Of a stretch of 64,000 nt of DNA, positions 32,634 through 45,900 are shown one piece after another. Within the stretch, counting starts at the first letter, position 1. Every line of letters begins with the position of its first letter. Both the position numbers and the translations under genes were made by a program. Below the pieces are notes generated by a model that saw only the letters and a program-made list of their open reading frames with translations, did no database searches and was not told the DNA's origin. Source of the stretch: Acanthaster planci (lineage: Eukaryota; Echinodermata; Asteroidea; Valvatida; Acanthasteridae); contig NW_019091535.1 of NCBI RefSeq assembly GCF_001949145.1, positions 473,268 through 537,267 of the forward strand. Reading direction: 5' to 3'.

Positions 32634-35600
32634 GGTGGGGGTGCGGACGCTTGGGTGGAGTTCTTCCGTGGAATTCCTTGGCGACAAAGTGAGTAAAATC
32701 GACGGACTCGGGCAAGGAAAGGATGAACACCGTCGAGATGATACAGCGGATTTATTGGTCTCCTGCTGCCTTTGTGTCGGGACACAATTATTTCTTGCTT
32801 CCACCGAGGATAGATCCTTGTTTAAAGCTTTAATCGATACGAAAACTGCTCTCGCACTCTCGCAATCGATATTCCAATACGGTCCTTATAGCAACTGCAC
32901 TGTTGTGAAATTTAATATACAGATAGAACCGTCTATAGCTGCATGCTGGCGGTCGCAACAGGCTGACAGAGTCACCGAGTGTAAGCCCACATCACAGCAG
33001 TTTGGATATGATTTTATGTGCCTACGGAGCTCACGCACACACCCTTCACTTTGTTCATGCACTTGATTCATTACATTGGTTCAGTGTGAAATTGGATGGA
33101 GCTCACCGGGCTCTGTACCGGATACAGCGCAGTCGATCATGAATATTAAATCAAACTCATCTTTCTGTCATTGAGCCGCGGACACGCATTTCGTTGTAAT
33201 GTAGAGCGAGCGAGGATCCATACTGTCTCTTGAAATATTCACTAGACCTTAATGGCACGAACCGAGGGGAGAGGAATATTTTGGTGTTGAATAATTAAAG
33301 CGCAATTTCGGGCTATAATTTTTCTGGTGCGTGTAATGAAGACTGCATGCTCCAGGCGTGGTCAAGCGCACGCTCGGTACCCTAAAGTGCATTATTTAGT
33401 TCCCTAAGGAGGTTTCGACTAAAATGATTATAATTACCTTATAACTGGAACTTAATGTTGAAATAATGAATATATTTTCAAACAACAAACGCTTGCCAGA
33501 ATTGCATATGGTTGGTCGTTCACACCGATGCAGCATTATGGCTGAGAGGGTTCACGTTTGTGTTAATATCACTTCCCTCGTAATGTATTTTTCCTGGCAA
33601 AAACAAAAGTCAATTATATAACAATTATTGCTTGCCCAACACCCAGATGCAGGGAGGATGTAAACAACTGCCAGCCTCAAATCCTCTCAAACGGGCCCAA
33701 CGTGTAAATCCAACTTGATAGGCCTCTTTTGACCATTTCTGCTTTCCAGTTCCATTCTCAACAGAATTATTCTTACTTTTGCTGCGACATAAGTAAGTTA
33801 AAGTCTGTAAGAAAAATCTGTGGAACAATGACCAGACAGACGAAAAATTCGAAAAGTGGAACAAAATACGGAAACAAAATTTCGCTCTTCATTTCGTATT
33901 TAGTTACCAATAGCAACGGAGCGCGTGCAGTTAATAATACGTGGCAGACGTGTTACATGTAATGCTGAAGGGCAGAACGAAGAATGGGTTGCCTTATGGC
34001 ATCTTTATGAAAAGCTACACCAGATAATAAAAATTTCAGTGTCATTTTCATCAATGAAAAATGGGCGAATTAAGTCTGCTTCAGTGAAGTCCCCTAATTT
34101 TTCAAGTGCGTATTGTTCTGGTCTGCACATCCAATTCTTTGAATTGATTCATACTGATACGAATGTGCGTGCATGCCAATTTCGATATGGTGTCAGTGAC
34201 ATAACTACAAGAGGGAGCATGGCGTTGTGCACTGTGGCTCCCAGCTAGAGGTCTGTACCAACTGTGTGTTCCCCGCTCAGAAATTAGAGAAGGAAACCGT
34301 AGTACACCTTAGTCTGTGTTTAAAAAACTGTGACCGTCGAACCCACTGAGTGCCCCTCTCCAGAAAACAAAGTTCCCCGAAGCGCCCCCTGCAAAATGTG
34401 TCCCAGTTACGCCGCTGCATGGTGTGCAAAGTTAGAATAGAATCCCAAATTATTACAGGTATAGTAAACATGTATCTGGAATTCTTATTCTATCCAGTAA
34501 ATGCAGCAAAAGCTCTAAAAGCGTTAATCTGGAGGATGAGAATTTGAGGTAATACATTGCTCAGTAATTTTATTGAATGAATCACTAAACTCGCCTTAAG
34601 TCTTATTCTTGTTCCAAAATGCTCTACGGGGCCAGTGCTTTCGGTGGGTTCTTTTTTCGTTTAAATTGGAAGGAAAGAATCTTGTGACCACCGTCCTTTA
34701 TATTTTACTATAGTTCCGTCTGGAGTGTTGTTTTAATTAACTTTGTCCTGCTATGTTACTGTAATCATTTGACTTGATTTTTGTTTAAAATTTACTGTTT
34801 TTCTGATCGAACATCAGAAAAAAGGAAAATGTCTCACTTTTTCAAGCGCAGAGCCGCGGCCTCTGCGAGTCACAGGCATTGCCTTACTGTTTGACAGGGT
34901 AGGAACACCCAACCCCAGTATGAAGCTAAAACGTCCTTTCGAGAAGTTACAGCTCAAAAATCCCACTGTGTTTATGTATGTGTAATCATTCACCGTTTCT
35001 GGTATGTATGTTTATGTTTTCATAAAGCACTCGCTTTGAAAGACGAGGTTGCATGCCGAAGGCTAAAAATAATTTCCGAAAGAGGGCGTTCTTTACATTC
35101 GTGAAAATTATTAGGGCTGAAAACGACAATAACAACAAAAAAATAGTTCCTGAGACGAGAAGAGCCAAAGTAAGACAAATAGAACGTATTTGTTTTCACC
35201 CCAAAAGTTCTAAAATAAAAATTCACTTTTTATTCTGAATCACGGAAGAAATATGATGTTATGAACAATAGACAATGACGAACGGCTGCGACCCAAATGC
35301 TAAGGTTTCTTCCTAATCCTTCGAAGGTCAAAGTGCACATGCAGGGACCAAGGAATGCGGAAAAGCATTCACGTGGCCTTTTGACTGTCAGGCCAGGGTA
35401 ACGGGCATGTACACGTTACGAGTACTACTTTGAAAGCTCATGGTCTCTTCGTGGAGGTCTCTCGATACATGGTTTTAACTACACGTTCAGAGTGTCACAG
35501 AAAATCTGGTCTTTTCTAAATTGATGTTACGGGTTGTTGAACAAGTGTACTCATAATAAAGTCGCTGTTGATGAGTGTTGCATACAACAGGAAACGTTGC

Positions 35601-35670
35601 CATGGTAATGAGATAAATTTAGCTGACAGGTGCAACTGTCTAGGGACTTTACACTTCGCAATCGCCTTCT
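32634..35670. other. Non-coding: between TRAF start and the tentative gene at 35.7 kb
   Basis: Contains the TRAF promoter and 5'UTR, whose limits cannot be read directly. The open frames at 32,452-33,066 (plus) overlap the TRAF exon on the other strand and have no independent support. No other gene seen. Confidence 0.55.
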
Positions 35671-35675
35671 ACATC

Positions 35676-35682
35676 TATATAA
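35676..35682 (+). promoter_or_regulatory. Candidate TATA box (TATATAA)
   Basis: TATATAA lies about 50 bases upstream of the ATG at 35,729, placing a start of transcription near 35,705-35,712. It is supported only by position relative to the proposed first exon. Confidence 0.35.
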
Positions 35683-35728
35683 CGAGGAGCATCGTTTGGC
35701 GCCCGTCGGCACTGAAAAGAAAACTGGG

Positions 35729-38629
35729 ATGGAATGGCTAAGGTGTGTATGTTAGAAGCATGCAATAGTTAATAGCAGCTGTGGAGGTGTTCAAACAGTG
35801 GGCTTCCCACTGAAAAGATTTTCCGGAATCGGCTCTGTGGAACGTGTCAACAGTAGTCAAAGATTGGAGATGTCCTTAGGCTGAAGAAGCATTAGAATTC
35901 CTTCCTCTATGGTCGTACTGACTATTGTGTCGTGGTTGTTTCTCACTGTAGTGATGTTGTCAAATGGTATATAAGATGACAGTGAGAGGACAGCGCACTG
36001 AGGATTCTCCTACCTGCAACTACGAATGCACAAGCAAAGCATCTTCCTCACTCCTAAAGCTCTCCACAGATCTGCCTTGCATTTGCGATAGGGGTGCGCA
36101 TCCCCGCGACGATGGACATCTCACTGGATGGGGGAGCGTTGCTGGTCCTAAGACGAAACACAGGGGGGTGGGTGCGTCTCGGATTCCGCGGAAACCATTT
36201 CCCTCTCGGCTGTACGAGGCTACCGCTTCAGACAGCCGATCCAACGAGTTTGTCTTCAGACATTACCAGAACGTTGGACTGTACATGGAACAGTACCGAC
36301 GGGATCATACTGTCATGGATACGGGGCGGACCCTGCGGCAGACAGCGGAGGATAGGGTCATCTTGATCACACCAAGTAGGCCTATATCGACTCCAGGATC
36401 TGACCATCTTCGTCTACCATCGGTTCGGTAGGTTATGTCCCTTGGATCGCTCCTCAAGAATCTTGAAGTCACCAATAACAAAACCTTGGAGTCACCTGTG
36501 TTGTACGCGAAACTTTCAATTTCTTGGTTTTGGGGCGGGAGAGGCGCGGGTACACCGGGGACGGGGGCTATCATTACAGGTGCCTGTAGTTAAATGGGTT
36601 AAATTTTAAGTGCTTCAGCCCTTAGTCCAGTAGGAAGGGCGAGCTGCTGAACGTATAAACGCGCAATCGCCATTTCCCTTCATATGTGTCTTTTATTCGT
36701 TCAGTTGGCTGAATATACTTCACACTCTTTTCATGCGACTAAAAATAACACCTCGTTTTCGGTTGCAAAAATCTTATCAATGTACAGCCAAACTAAATTA
36801 CGCAACACTATACATGTATATATTCAAGATAATTGACAACGGGAGGTCACGACACGCGTTTGTGTTTCATATCATGTCTTTCTAAGTATTTTAGTGATAC
36901 ATGAAATTATTATTTTCATGTTATAAATGCTACTTTTTGAGCCGTGTTCAAGGTACACAGTAGGCATATGGTACACAAGGCCATACGGCTGCAAAAACCA
37001 ATTATGTTGTGTGAAGCGTACGGCCGGCAAAGCGCGAATCTGAGGAGTTCATTAATCTCTGCCAGATTGATATGTTATAGCGAAAGATTATTAACCATAG
37101 GCATAGGAATTAATAACATTCCACGCATGCTGTTTCGTGGCGCAGCCGATCAAAGCACATTACACGGCATTTCTGTGTTGAAATACATCAAGCTGTTGGA
37201 ATCCAGTACAAGTGATAACACGTTATCTCATCTGAAGCACCCATCAACTATGAAACGCATACAACAATGAAGGTGCACCGCAAACAGTATACCATGTAAA
37301 TACCAAGGACTACTTGGCCATAACATTACTAGACCATTCGCGCAATGAGATTACAGAACAGACCAGCAAAACAAAATTGGAGAGCAGATTTTCTTTATTG
37401 AATTGGGGTCGAATATTAAGGGGCCTTTGCGTTTATTTGGCAGTTCGAAGTTCAAGAATGCCTGTGACCATATTAATGGACGCTGACCATGATGCACTCC
37501 AAAATGGTCCTCGCATTTCGCTGAGCCCACCCCAACAAAAAATTCCTGTTGCGGCTGTAAATCAGAAGGAAAATGTGACATCCGACTAAATTAAATGGAA
37601 CTGAAAATTACACGCAACAAAATATAACAGTATATATCTTTGGGGAGGATGTCAGCAGGAGTAAACCGGGCGCTCTGAATTCCAAAATAATAGCTCATTC
37701 TTGGCAGCGAATTGATTGCTCAAAAAAAAAAAGACTGCCTTGAAAAAGTCAATGTCGTTGTATTATGTTTTACGTATGTCTGTTATTGTGGCTGCAGAGA
37801 AAAAGTATGGCCTCCACATTTTTTTTTCAGAGGTAACCGTTCTATGGTGTCACCAACTGCAATCACCATAAAAGAACACAGAGTCGACAACAGACGCCGG
37901 GTGCTTTGTGAAGACACCTCACGAGGAAGCTCACGAGAGACGCACAGTACTGTGTGGCCACAATGTGACCTGCCGAAACCAAGTAGCTGCACTCCAATCT
38001 TTAAAAGCAAAGGAAACAGGAAACGCCAAGGTCGGCGCAAACTGGGTAACTTGGGGGCTGAGGCTGTCAAATCCAAACTCATTGACTCCTACACAGGAGG
38101 GACGTTTGTAAACATAGTTGGTGAGTTACGGGCCGAGGTGGTCGGCAGCCATCTTAAAAGCACCGGTCGAAAGAGAAGCAACCTCCGAATGAACTCTTTG
38201 GGTAACACAGCCTCCTCTGCTGACAGAGGGATGAACGCGAGGACGTATGAAACTTGGGATCACATTTGGCAAGAGAATTTCGACCACTCTGCGGAGCGAA
38301 CCTCTATAGGAAGTTTTAACACTAAGGGCAAAGCCAATACAAAACCAGGCCACCTCCAAAACAAACCACCAAGGCACACTCAAAACAGATGTGACATCTG
38401 TCCAGATTTTGCCTTGGAACCAGGAAAAATGGCTTTGACCAATTACTACTTGGGTAGCCGTAATTTTTTCCAAGCAAACTCTGTCGTCGGTAATAATAAT
38501 CGTCATGTGGTAACTAAAACTCGTCCACCCATAAGTTACCAGCGCAGGGCCCCACCCCTCTCAAGGGACACTGTCGTTGTCGGTACGGGTTCACCGTTCA
38601 AGACAGAACAATGTTATTCGGACAAGTAG
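35729..38629 (+). CDS. Hypothetical basic protein, two proposed exons (35729-35742, 37831-38629)
   Basis: I do not recognise this protein. The last exon follows a strong acceptor (CACATTTTTTTTTCAG at 37,815-37,830) and stays open for 266 codons to TAG at 38,627-38,629. AATAAA is at 39,224. The exon needs one base to complete its first codon. A candidate first exon, ATGGAATGGCTAAG|GTGTGT after a TATA box, ends with exactly two spare bases; joining gives 270 aa. A start at the internal ATG 37,844 (261 aa) is the alternative. The protein is rich in K, R, S, T and N, has few hydrophobic stretches, no signal peptide or membrane segment, and one CDIC pair near the C-terminal third. Open frames also exist on the opposite strand, so a chance open frame is not excluded. 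Confidence 0.35.
35743..37830 (+). other. Proposed intron with unexplained open frames
   Basis: If the two-exon model is right this is its intron. Plus-strand open frames at 35,964-36,431, 36,944-37,270 and 37,314-37,589 have no recognised domain and no convincing pair of splice sites. Confidence 0.3.
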
Positions 38630-39223
38630 ATTTTCAGAGAGTTACATGTAGTGCAATTCATCATCTTTTTAAACCATGTTATCATCGTTGATCTGAAACA
38701 GGCTTTAGCTTGAGTACTTGCTTCTTGTCGCATTGTGTGTTACCGTCATAACAGCATTCAAACCACTTTGTCACGACACCCCATTCGGAAAGTATTGATC
38801 AGTCTGAAGAATGTTCAGTTGACTGTTCATTCTTGAAAAACGGACGCTTAAAATTGTTTTGATAGACACAAATCGCAGTTCATACTACACTCAATCACGT
38901 CGAGTAGAATGAGAAACCAACACTCTTTAGTACACCGTTTTAGACGATACGGGTTGACATTTTTTTTTAATAATTCGATTTGCCGCGCTGATATTTTCTG
39001 TTTTATGTTCAGGTTTTCATTTTAAATGGCGCACTTCTTTCATTTCACTTATACTTTTAATGTGTCACTCTTGTTTCCTTTTATACATGCTCCTTCCATT
39101 TTATTTCATCATTTTTGACATTTTTACTCATTTAAAAGTAAATTGTTAAGTATAGTATTTTTTTAATTATTATTTTGTCTGTGTATTCGTAATGCGCATT
39201 TTGCCAACTTCCTCTGTAACTAA

Positions 39224-39229
39224 AATAAA
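39224..39229 (+). terminator. Polyadenylation signal AATAAA
   Basis: It follows the stop codon at 38,629 by about 600 AU-rich bases, a normal 3'UTR length. It supports a plus-strand transcript ending near 39,245. Confidence 0.4.
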
Positions 39230-39245
39230 AGTTTTTGAAATAACG

Positions 39246-41540
39246 ATAAGATGACAAGTTTGTATGACTATATACTAACATATCAATCTTGCAGAAGCTC
39301 ACCTATCAACACTTCATATATGATATTCCAAATGTATGTGTTTTTGAAACGAAATAATTTCCTACGGTGACTGAGGGATATCTATGAGTAATCCCAAAGG
39401 TGTAAATGTGGTCACGCCTTGAAGGATGGTAACCTGTGGTTTCCAAATCAGCCTCTCACCAAACGTGCTTGTTGGTGGTGTAAAGAGACCCCATACAAGC
39501 ATATTGATAGCATTTGACAACTTGAAGATTGATGTACATGTAGCTTGGACTTGCGAGATACATGCTGTGAGCGGTATGCATCCTATACGATCCATACGAT
39601 GCACGATATGGGATTTCCAAGGGGGGTGCAGTAGGCACAATAGCCTTAGGGTATACTGCTTGCGCATCACATGGGGGGGGGGGTTCCACCTTTACCGTAT
39701 ATTGTGCAGGGTATATATCTACCGGACCCGTGACTTCATGGAAACGCCTGTTCCGCGCATGTTAACTTAAAGAAAAACAAAAAGTTGCACCCTGGCAATT
39801 GTACAGTAACGGCTTGGGCTATCGGAGTAAAGCTTCAGTCTATTCAGCCAACGCTGGACAATAAATGGATGGAATTCATGACTCAAATCATTAGTAAAAA
39901 ACGTTTTGTTCTCTTGGTCAACAGACAATAATGAAAAGTGGTTTAGGACTGATAAACACTGAAAAAGTGGGGATTCTTTGTTTCAAATAGGCTCAGACGC
40001 TTTGCGTCTTCGCCCATTCGAATAAAAGAATTTCCACTTTTTTGTCGCTTCTCCTCAACTGAAAACTCAAATTTATGGTTATTGCTAGATGGTAATGGTG
40101 AAGGGAATGCAACCAGCCCTTTATTTGTGCAGGGACGTTAGTTGTCTTGATTGTTAGAGTAAGTCAAAACTTGGGCCAATTATGTTACTTACATAGAGCT
40201 GCACCGACGGGTTTCGACTGAAATTCACAGGCAAAGCACAACTAACGATTATCAAGTCAAGGTTAACATAGTATTTTTCTGAATAATAAAGGATTTGAAC
40301 CCTTTGAAAACGGAGAAAATTTACCAGTGTTTTAAGACAGTGCCTTTGCGCTTCCGCCAATGAGGGAAAAATTGAAAATTCTATCGTTTCTTGCAGTGGG
40401 TAGACAGTGCATCAGCTGACCGAGAGAAAACACCTGTTTCAATATGGTGAAGGGTGCAACTGTGTGCGAGTGCCCATGTGTGAGACAATTTGACAGCAAA
40501 TCTTGTAGCTGTCCAAGAGAGAAGCCGAGGAGGGAAAAGGGGGCCTTCCTCCCCAAAAAGAGCTACCGTTTTTGACTTTATGGATTTTGTTTTGAAAAGA
40601 AAGTGACTGAAATGAAGGGTTTTTTGGTCTTCATGTATTTCATTTAAAGCACCAAAATGTAGTCTCAACCCTCAGAAAGGCCATGGTTATAATAAAAGAA
40701 ATTTCAAAGTTTTGCCCCAACGATTCTGGATCTGCCCTTGCAACCGTCACGACACAATCTTAATGCATGCATGCTTCGAGACCAGTGCACGTGAAATTCG
40801 GAAGCTGGGAACCCCGTGTGCACACAGCTGACAACCCAAACTACAGATTTATAGGGCCTAATAAGGTTGTGATGTCAGGATTTGCCATTGAGGATACCCG
40901 AAGGGCACTGATAGCGCTGGGGCATCCGTAGTAGATATCGCCACCGATCGGAGCTTTTATTCTTCTAGATTCTGCTATCAATGTCCTCTGTGGTATATTT
41001 TGTTTCAGATGCACATGCCAGTGACCGCCCTCCGCGATGAAACTAGACATATCCATGCTATTCAGTCCTCATTCATTCTTTAAAAAGGTTTGAAAGTCGA
41101 ACAAATTGGAAGCGATTCTACAGCCCAATAATTTATTGGGTCGGACAAAGCTCAATGGACTCCGGAATGAATACAAGTGATTTTCCCATACAATGTCAAT
41201 GTTCTTCCTTTTCTTGTGTGTGACTAAGTCCTTACACCTCCATGGTACGGAGGCCAGGGCAATGCCGACGGCAGTATTCGTAACTGATTGACCAACTGAT
41301 TGGATGGGTTGATTGGTTTTTCATTCATTCTTCACTTACCGAATCTTACACGAAGATTCCAATTAATGTGGTGGCGCTATTGCAGTATCTGCTCGATGCT
41401 GCAAGTGTTCGAGCTTCACTTGTTGGTACGGGTACGGGTACCAGACTTGCCCCAACACACATTTCGTACTAGGAATTATCTGGTGCGTACATGGAGATCG
41501 CGTATTTGTTGCGACCGCGGCGCTTAAACTTAAAGTTTAA
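39246..41540. other. Non-coding interval
   Basis: No gene seen. A minus-strand open frame at 40,841-41,056 and a plus-strand one at 39,426-39,770 lack recognised domains and splice context. Confidence 0.5.
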
Positions 41541-41681
41541 AAGAATGATCAAAACCAGCAGACAAATGCCGTGTGGCTGGTGGACCTTCTCCCTGATATA
41601 CGGTACAGACTACGGGTACCAATGGACGGCAGAAGCTGGTACGAGGTCGATGAAACCACGGCCACGGGGACAGGAGAATGA
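41541..41681 (+). pseudogene. Fibronectin type III-like fragment
   Basis: One frame reads VWLVDLLPDIRYRLRVPM, then EVDETTATGTGE and a TGA. The pattern hydrophobic-L.P...YR.RV...E....TATGTGE resembles the second half of an FN3 domain in a receptor or adhesion protein. It is closed by TAA just upstream and TGA just downstream, with no good splice sites, so it is probably a remnant. It could be chance. Confidence 0.25.
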
Positions 41682-42747
41682 GTACGTACGATTCTATTTT
41701 TCAACAGATGAAATGTCATACGGCGCCGTCACGAACCACGGTAGGCCTGTCCTTCCTCTTTGGTTACACTACACTAGCCCCCTAAAAGGAGTATTTGTTG
41801 GGCCCTGTTTACGGGAGGAGTATTTGTTTGCCCAGTTTACGGGTCTAACACTAAACCAAATACCTGAATACGCGCCGATAGAAAGCCATCCGAAATACTC
41901 TCGTGAAGAGGTTGGCCTCCTTTTTTTCCCCTGGAAATTCAAGATTATGGCTAGAACTTGAAGATCACTTTTCATTCAATTTCATGGGTGTTAGCCATTG
42001 AATTTTTTTTATTCGCCTTTGAAGGAAGATACCCCAAAAATACCAGTAAAACTAAGCGCTCATTTCTGAATGTAGCCTCCTGCCTCTGTCCTAAATACAT
42101 GTTCCGGTAGGTCTGCAGTTTGGGGCTTTTTGTGAAAGAAATGCCCCGAACTGGAAACTATCAGTCCCAAATTAGGGATTTATAGAAATATTTCTACGAT
42201 TCCTCCTAATTATGATCTGTCTTATAATAAAAATCCCATGGGATCACAAAATATTAATGAGCTCGCACGCAGAAATACAACGATTTGGTGGAATGCACCC
42301 CTATGGTACATATACATGTACCTGTAAAGCTGTACAGACTACAGTAAGCGTAACCTACATGTAGCATTAACAACGCTATAATTCTTAATGTATACCCCCT
42401 GTATGGCACAGTGTACAGTATTTGGCGCACGTGATATAATTATATTAGGCCTATATGATATACATGTACGATAATAGTAATATTGTGCAGACGTAAGTCT
42501 CGACGTTTTTAGGCCATACCGGTAGCAGGGATTATATTATTTACATCTTCGACTTATGAGAAAAAGAAAATTGATGAGAGTGGGCAGTGTGAAAGTTGTA
42601 AAATTAATTTGAAAAAAACCCAACAATTCACATCTGTTGCTATGGTGTTGTCTGGTCAGCTAATGTCCACTGCAAAATCTAAACTAGGCCCTTAGTTTTA
42701 TTATGGGTTTTGCTGAGTACAACAGACGTAGGAGTAGAATGAAGCCT

Positions 42748-42995
42748 GGGCCGTTCTCCAATACTCAACTTCGGCTCCGTCTCAGGCTTCAACTGTTTTT
42801 ATCTATACGGTAGCTAACTTTGAAGCTGTATGCGCAGTAATTAGTCTAATAGTGCCACAAAACATCAAATAAGATGCAAGAGAGCCAAAAATTACAGTAA
42901 TCCAATTTAATTTAAACGCTTCAGGCCCTCTATCGGGGATTGGTTTTGGAAACAAAGCCTGAGACGGAGACGAAGTTGAGTATTGGAAAACGGTT
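42748..42995. mobile_element. MITE family C, copy 2
   Basis: Same family as 19,145. It starts GGGCCGTTCTCCAATACTCA and ends TGAGTATTGGAAAACGGTTT, with the shared interior TAATTAGTCTAATAGTGCC. About 80% alike by eye. Confidence 0.85.
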
Positions 42996-45900
42996 TGCTT
43001 GAGTTTATTTTGTTTTGAACCAGCAGCTGACCAGCGTTTTTTTTTTAATATGGCCAGCATTGAACCAATACATCCTAATCTACAACATTCTCGCTTTGGA
43101 GCAAATAAACACTAATTGTTAATTGTTTGTTACCTCTGAATTGACACTGGGTTCAAGGCAGTGGTTGCCAAAATTTTTTCCTACCCATAAAGTTGCAGTA
43201 TTAACTAAATATTATCACTTGGTGTTTTGAATGAAATTAATATTTCATTTTCTTTCTGTGATCTGTGGCCCTGGAGGATTTTTTTAAAGGAAAAGGTCTG
43301 AAAATTGGTCGCAGAAGGTGTAAATTCCACTAGATATGAATATGAAGGCACAGTGACATCACAACATTTGCTGAACACGTGGCAAAAAGCTTGCATGTAC
43401 AAACCTTTCTCAAACCTCTAGGGTAGAAAATGTCTTGTTAAACTCCTGCTGGAGCTGCTTTGCTGTCACACCATCGTGGTGCCAATGTGGGTACTGGTAC
43501 ATGTACATGTACCCTCAGTCACTCTTCTTGGCTGCAGGGTCATGTTCAATGTACATGTACATGTACATGTACACTAGTTATAAGTGGAGCATAAGAAAAG
43601 AAGTGTATAATGTGTCACCTGTGTGCATCAAGCTTTTCAAATCAACTGCTAGTTGCACACCTGTGTTCATACATGTTGTACATGTATATGGACTCTATTG
43701 GCTGGTTGGGGACCAGTCACGTTAACAGTGTTTCTCCAATGATTGTAAATTTCTGTCAGTGTTTTAACACCCTGCAATGTACATACATACATACACTGTA
43801 CATGTATGCAGGCAGTTACCGGAATTTCAGTGAAAGAGTGGACCACTTGATGTTCTGTCAATGTTGTACATGTATTCCATTTTGTTTTCAGAACAACATT
43901 TACCCCACAGTTTTGACTTGACAATGGACTCTGAGTTTTTTTACAAAAGCAGATATTGAGTTAGAGTTTTAATCCAGTCTTTGCCTCCTTGGCCTGATGC
44001 TCATGAAGAATATATGTACTGGTATTGTTGTTGAGTGCTCAAGACATGGCAAAATGTAAAACAATCAGGGAAACTTTGTGAACATGACATATTGTACTGT
44101 ACTCTAATACTGGCCTCCTTTTACTGTGTTTTGTATTAAAAAAATGCATGTGTATACGGGTGTATTTACTACATGTACCTGTGCCTTTTTAAAACATTAA
44201 TTCTGTGCATGCATTTTATTGAGGAACTTGCAGTTTGTTTACCTGTTGAAGTGTTTACGTCTAAAGATCCCATGATAAATGAACCATACATGTATGTGTT
44301 CATCTACATGTAGCTCATCATTGTTGGAACAAGTTCTCTCTGTTATAAACAAGTATGGTGAATGACAACCAACAAGTGTGTCTTCAAATCTGAAACACAT
44401 TTCTTGAGTCAAAATTTACATGCAGATGCAAAGTGATATTCATGCCATCAAACTGAAAGCTCTTGTAAGGAGAATTGGGTAATGTACATACATGTACATG
44501 TGTAAATGGCCCATTGTTCATTCAATCAATAATTACACAGTTTACATGAATGTATAATACCGGTACATGTTACAGCAATGTTATTTTGCACTTAACAAAC
44601 AAATACAAAATGTACTGTTTATGTAGGTAAAGCATTAAAATGCTATATGACCTCATCAAACTAGAAAATACATGTAAGGTACATGTACATGTTTGCTTCA
44701 GTGCATTCAAGGAACGCGTAATGCAAACACCTACATGTACATTGTAAGTTTATGCAAGTTATGTACTTGACTTTCAGATGGAGTGTCAAATTTAAACACT
44801 TCTTACCACTTTAATTATGATTAAACAAGGAATGCACATCTGAAAAAACCTCAGTTTCATATCTTGTTAGACCTACACATACTCTACACGTACATTTTGT
44901 GAATCAAATTCAGATCATCAATTCAATCCATTTTTCAAGTATTATTCTAGCCAAATATAAAATGTACCAGTACAAGTATATCATCTTGTATATTTGAAAA
45001 GGTCATTTAAAGTCATGGAACCATGGAATTGATATTGATATCTGTTGTGAACCACAGTACCCCCTGTGACTTCCATGCCATCTGCAGCGATGTAGACTTT
45101 CAACTCTCAAGAGTTCCTGTACGTCCCATAGCTGCGTGCCCACACAATGTGACATTTACTGGGGTCTGGAATAATATGCGGGCTCTGCTAGTGTTTGGTT
45201 ACACAAATTTCCATATTATTTTTCACTGTGTAGTTGATGCATCAGAAAATCAGCCCTATTCTACTGGACAAGATTGTCCTACCGTACATTATCTACATTT
45301 ATGTGGGTTGTGCAAAAAAAAAGAGCCGTTTAAGTACACACTGTACATCCAATTGACGAACAATGTGAAAATGTAGTGGTGTATAATGTTACAATAATGG
45401 TTGTACTAAGCATGTGTGATGTACCGGTAAGTATGGACTCGATCACATTACTGCAAATGTTAGCGATTGGGCTGAATTGTGATTCAATCAGTTAATGTCA
45501 CTTATTCATATATCATCTCAGCCAAGTTGTCGTCTCTTTTGTAGCAATTCCCAAGCCTGCCAGAAAAGAAGAATTCAGCATAATGATGTACATGTACACT
45601 GCAGAATTATGAAGGAAAGCGAAATGCTCGTTACATCTTATGAGGGTGCTTAGTACTTGTACGTGTGCACAGTGGTACCCGGATGCCCTGGACAAAATTG
45701 CAGACTTTTTGTCATCTGGTGTTTATAGAAATAGGATATTCCTTGCAAAGGTGCGAATGCAAAACAAAAAAATTGAAAAATCCAGTGTCAAAATCATCAA
45801 AAATTATTCAGATTAGATTGACATCTTGCACAGCCCAATTTACCGTACTGTCGCTTCCTTTGACGTCCCATTTTCACACACCATCTGCACCCTCCAGGCA

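Noticed and set aside
32452-33066. 204-codon plus-strand open frame
   Set aside because: It lies opposite the TRAF first exon and its upstream GC-richer sequence, has no recognised domain, and is best explained as antisense shadow.
35964-36431. 155-codon plus-strand frame, with an overlapping frame showing CTWNSTDG (Ig-like look)
   Set aside because: No convincing splice sites, competing open frames on both strands, no clear domain.
45023-45376. 117-codon plus-strand open frame
   Set aside because: No recognised motif and no exon context in repeat-rich DNA.
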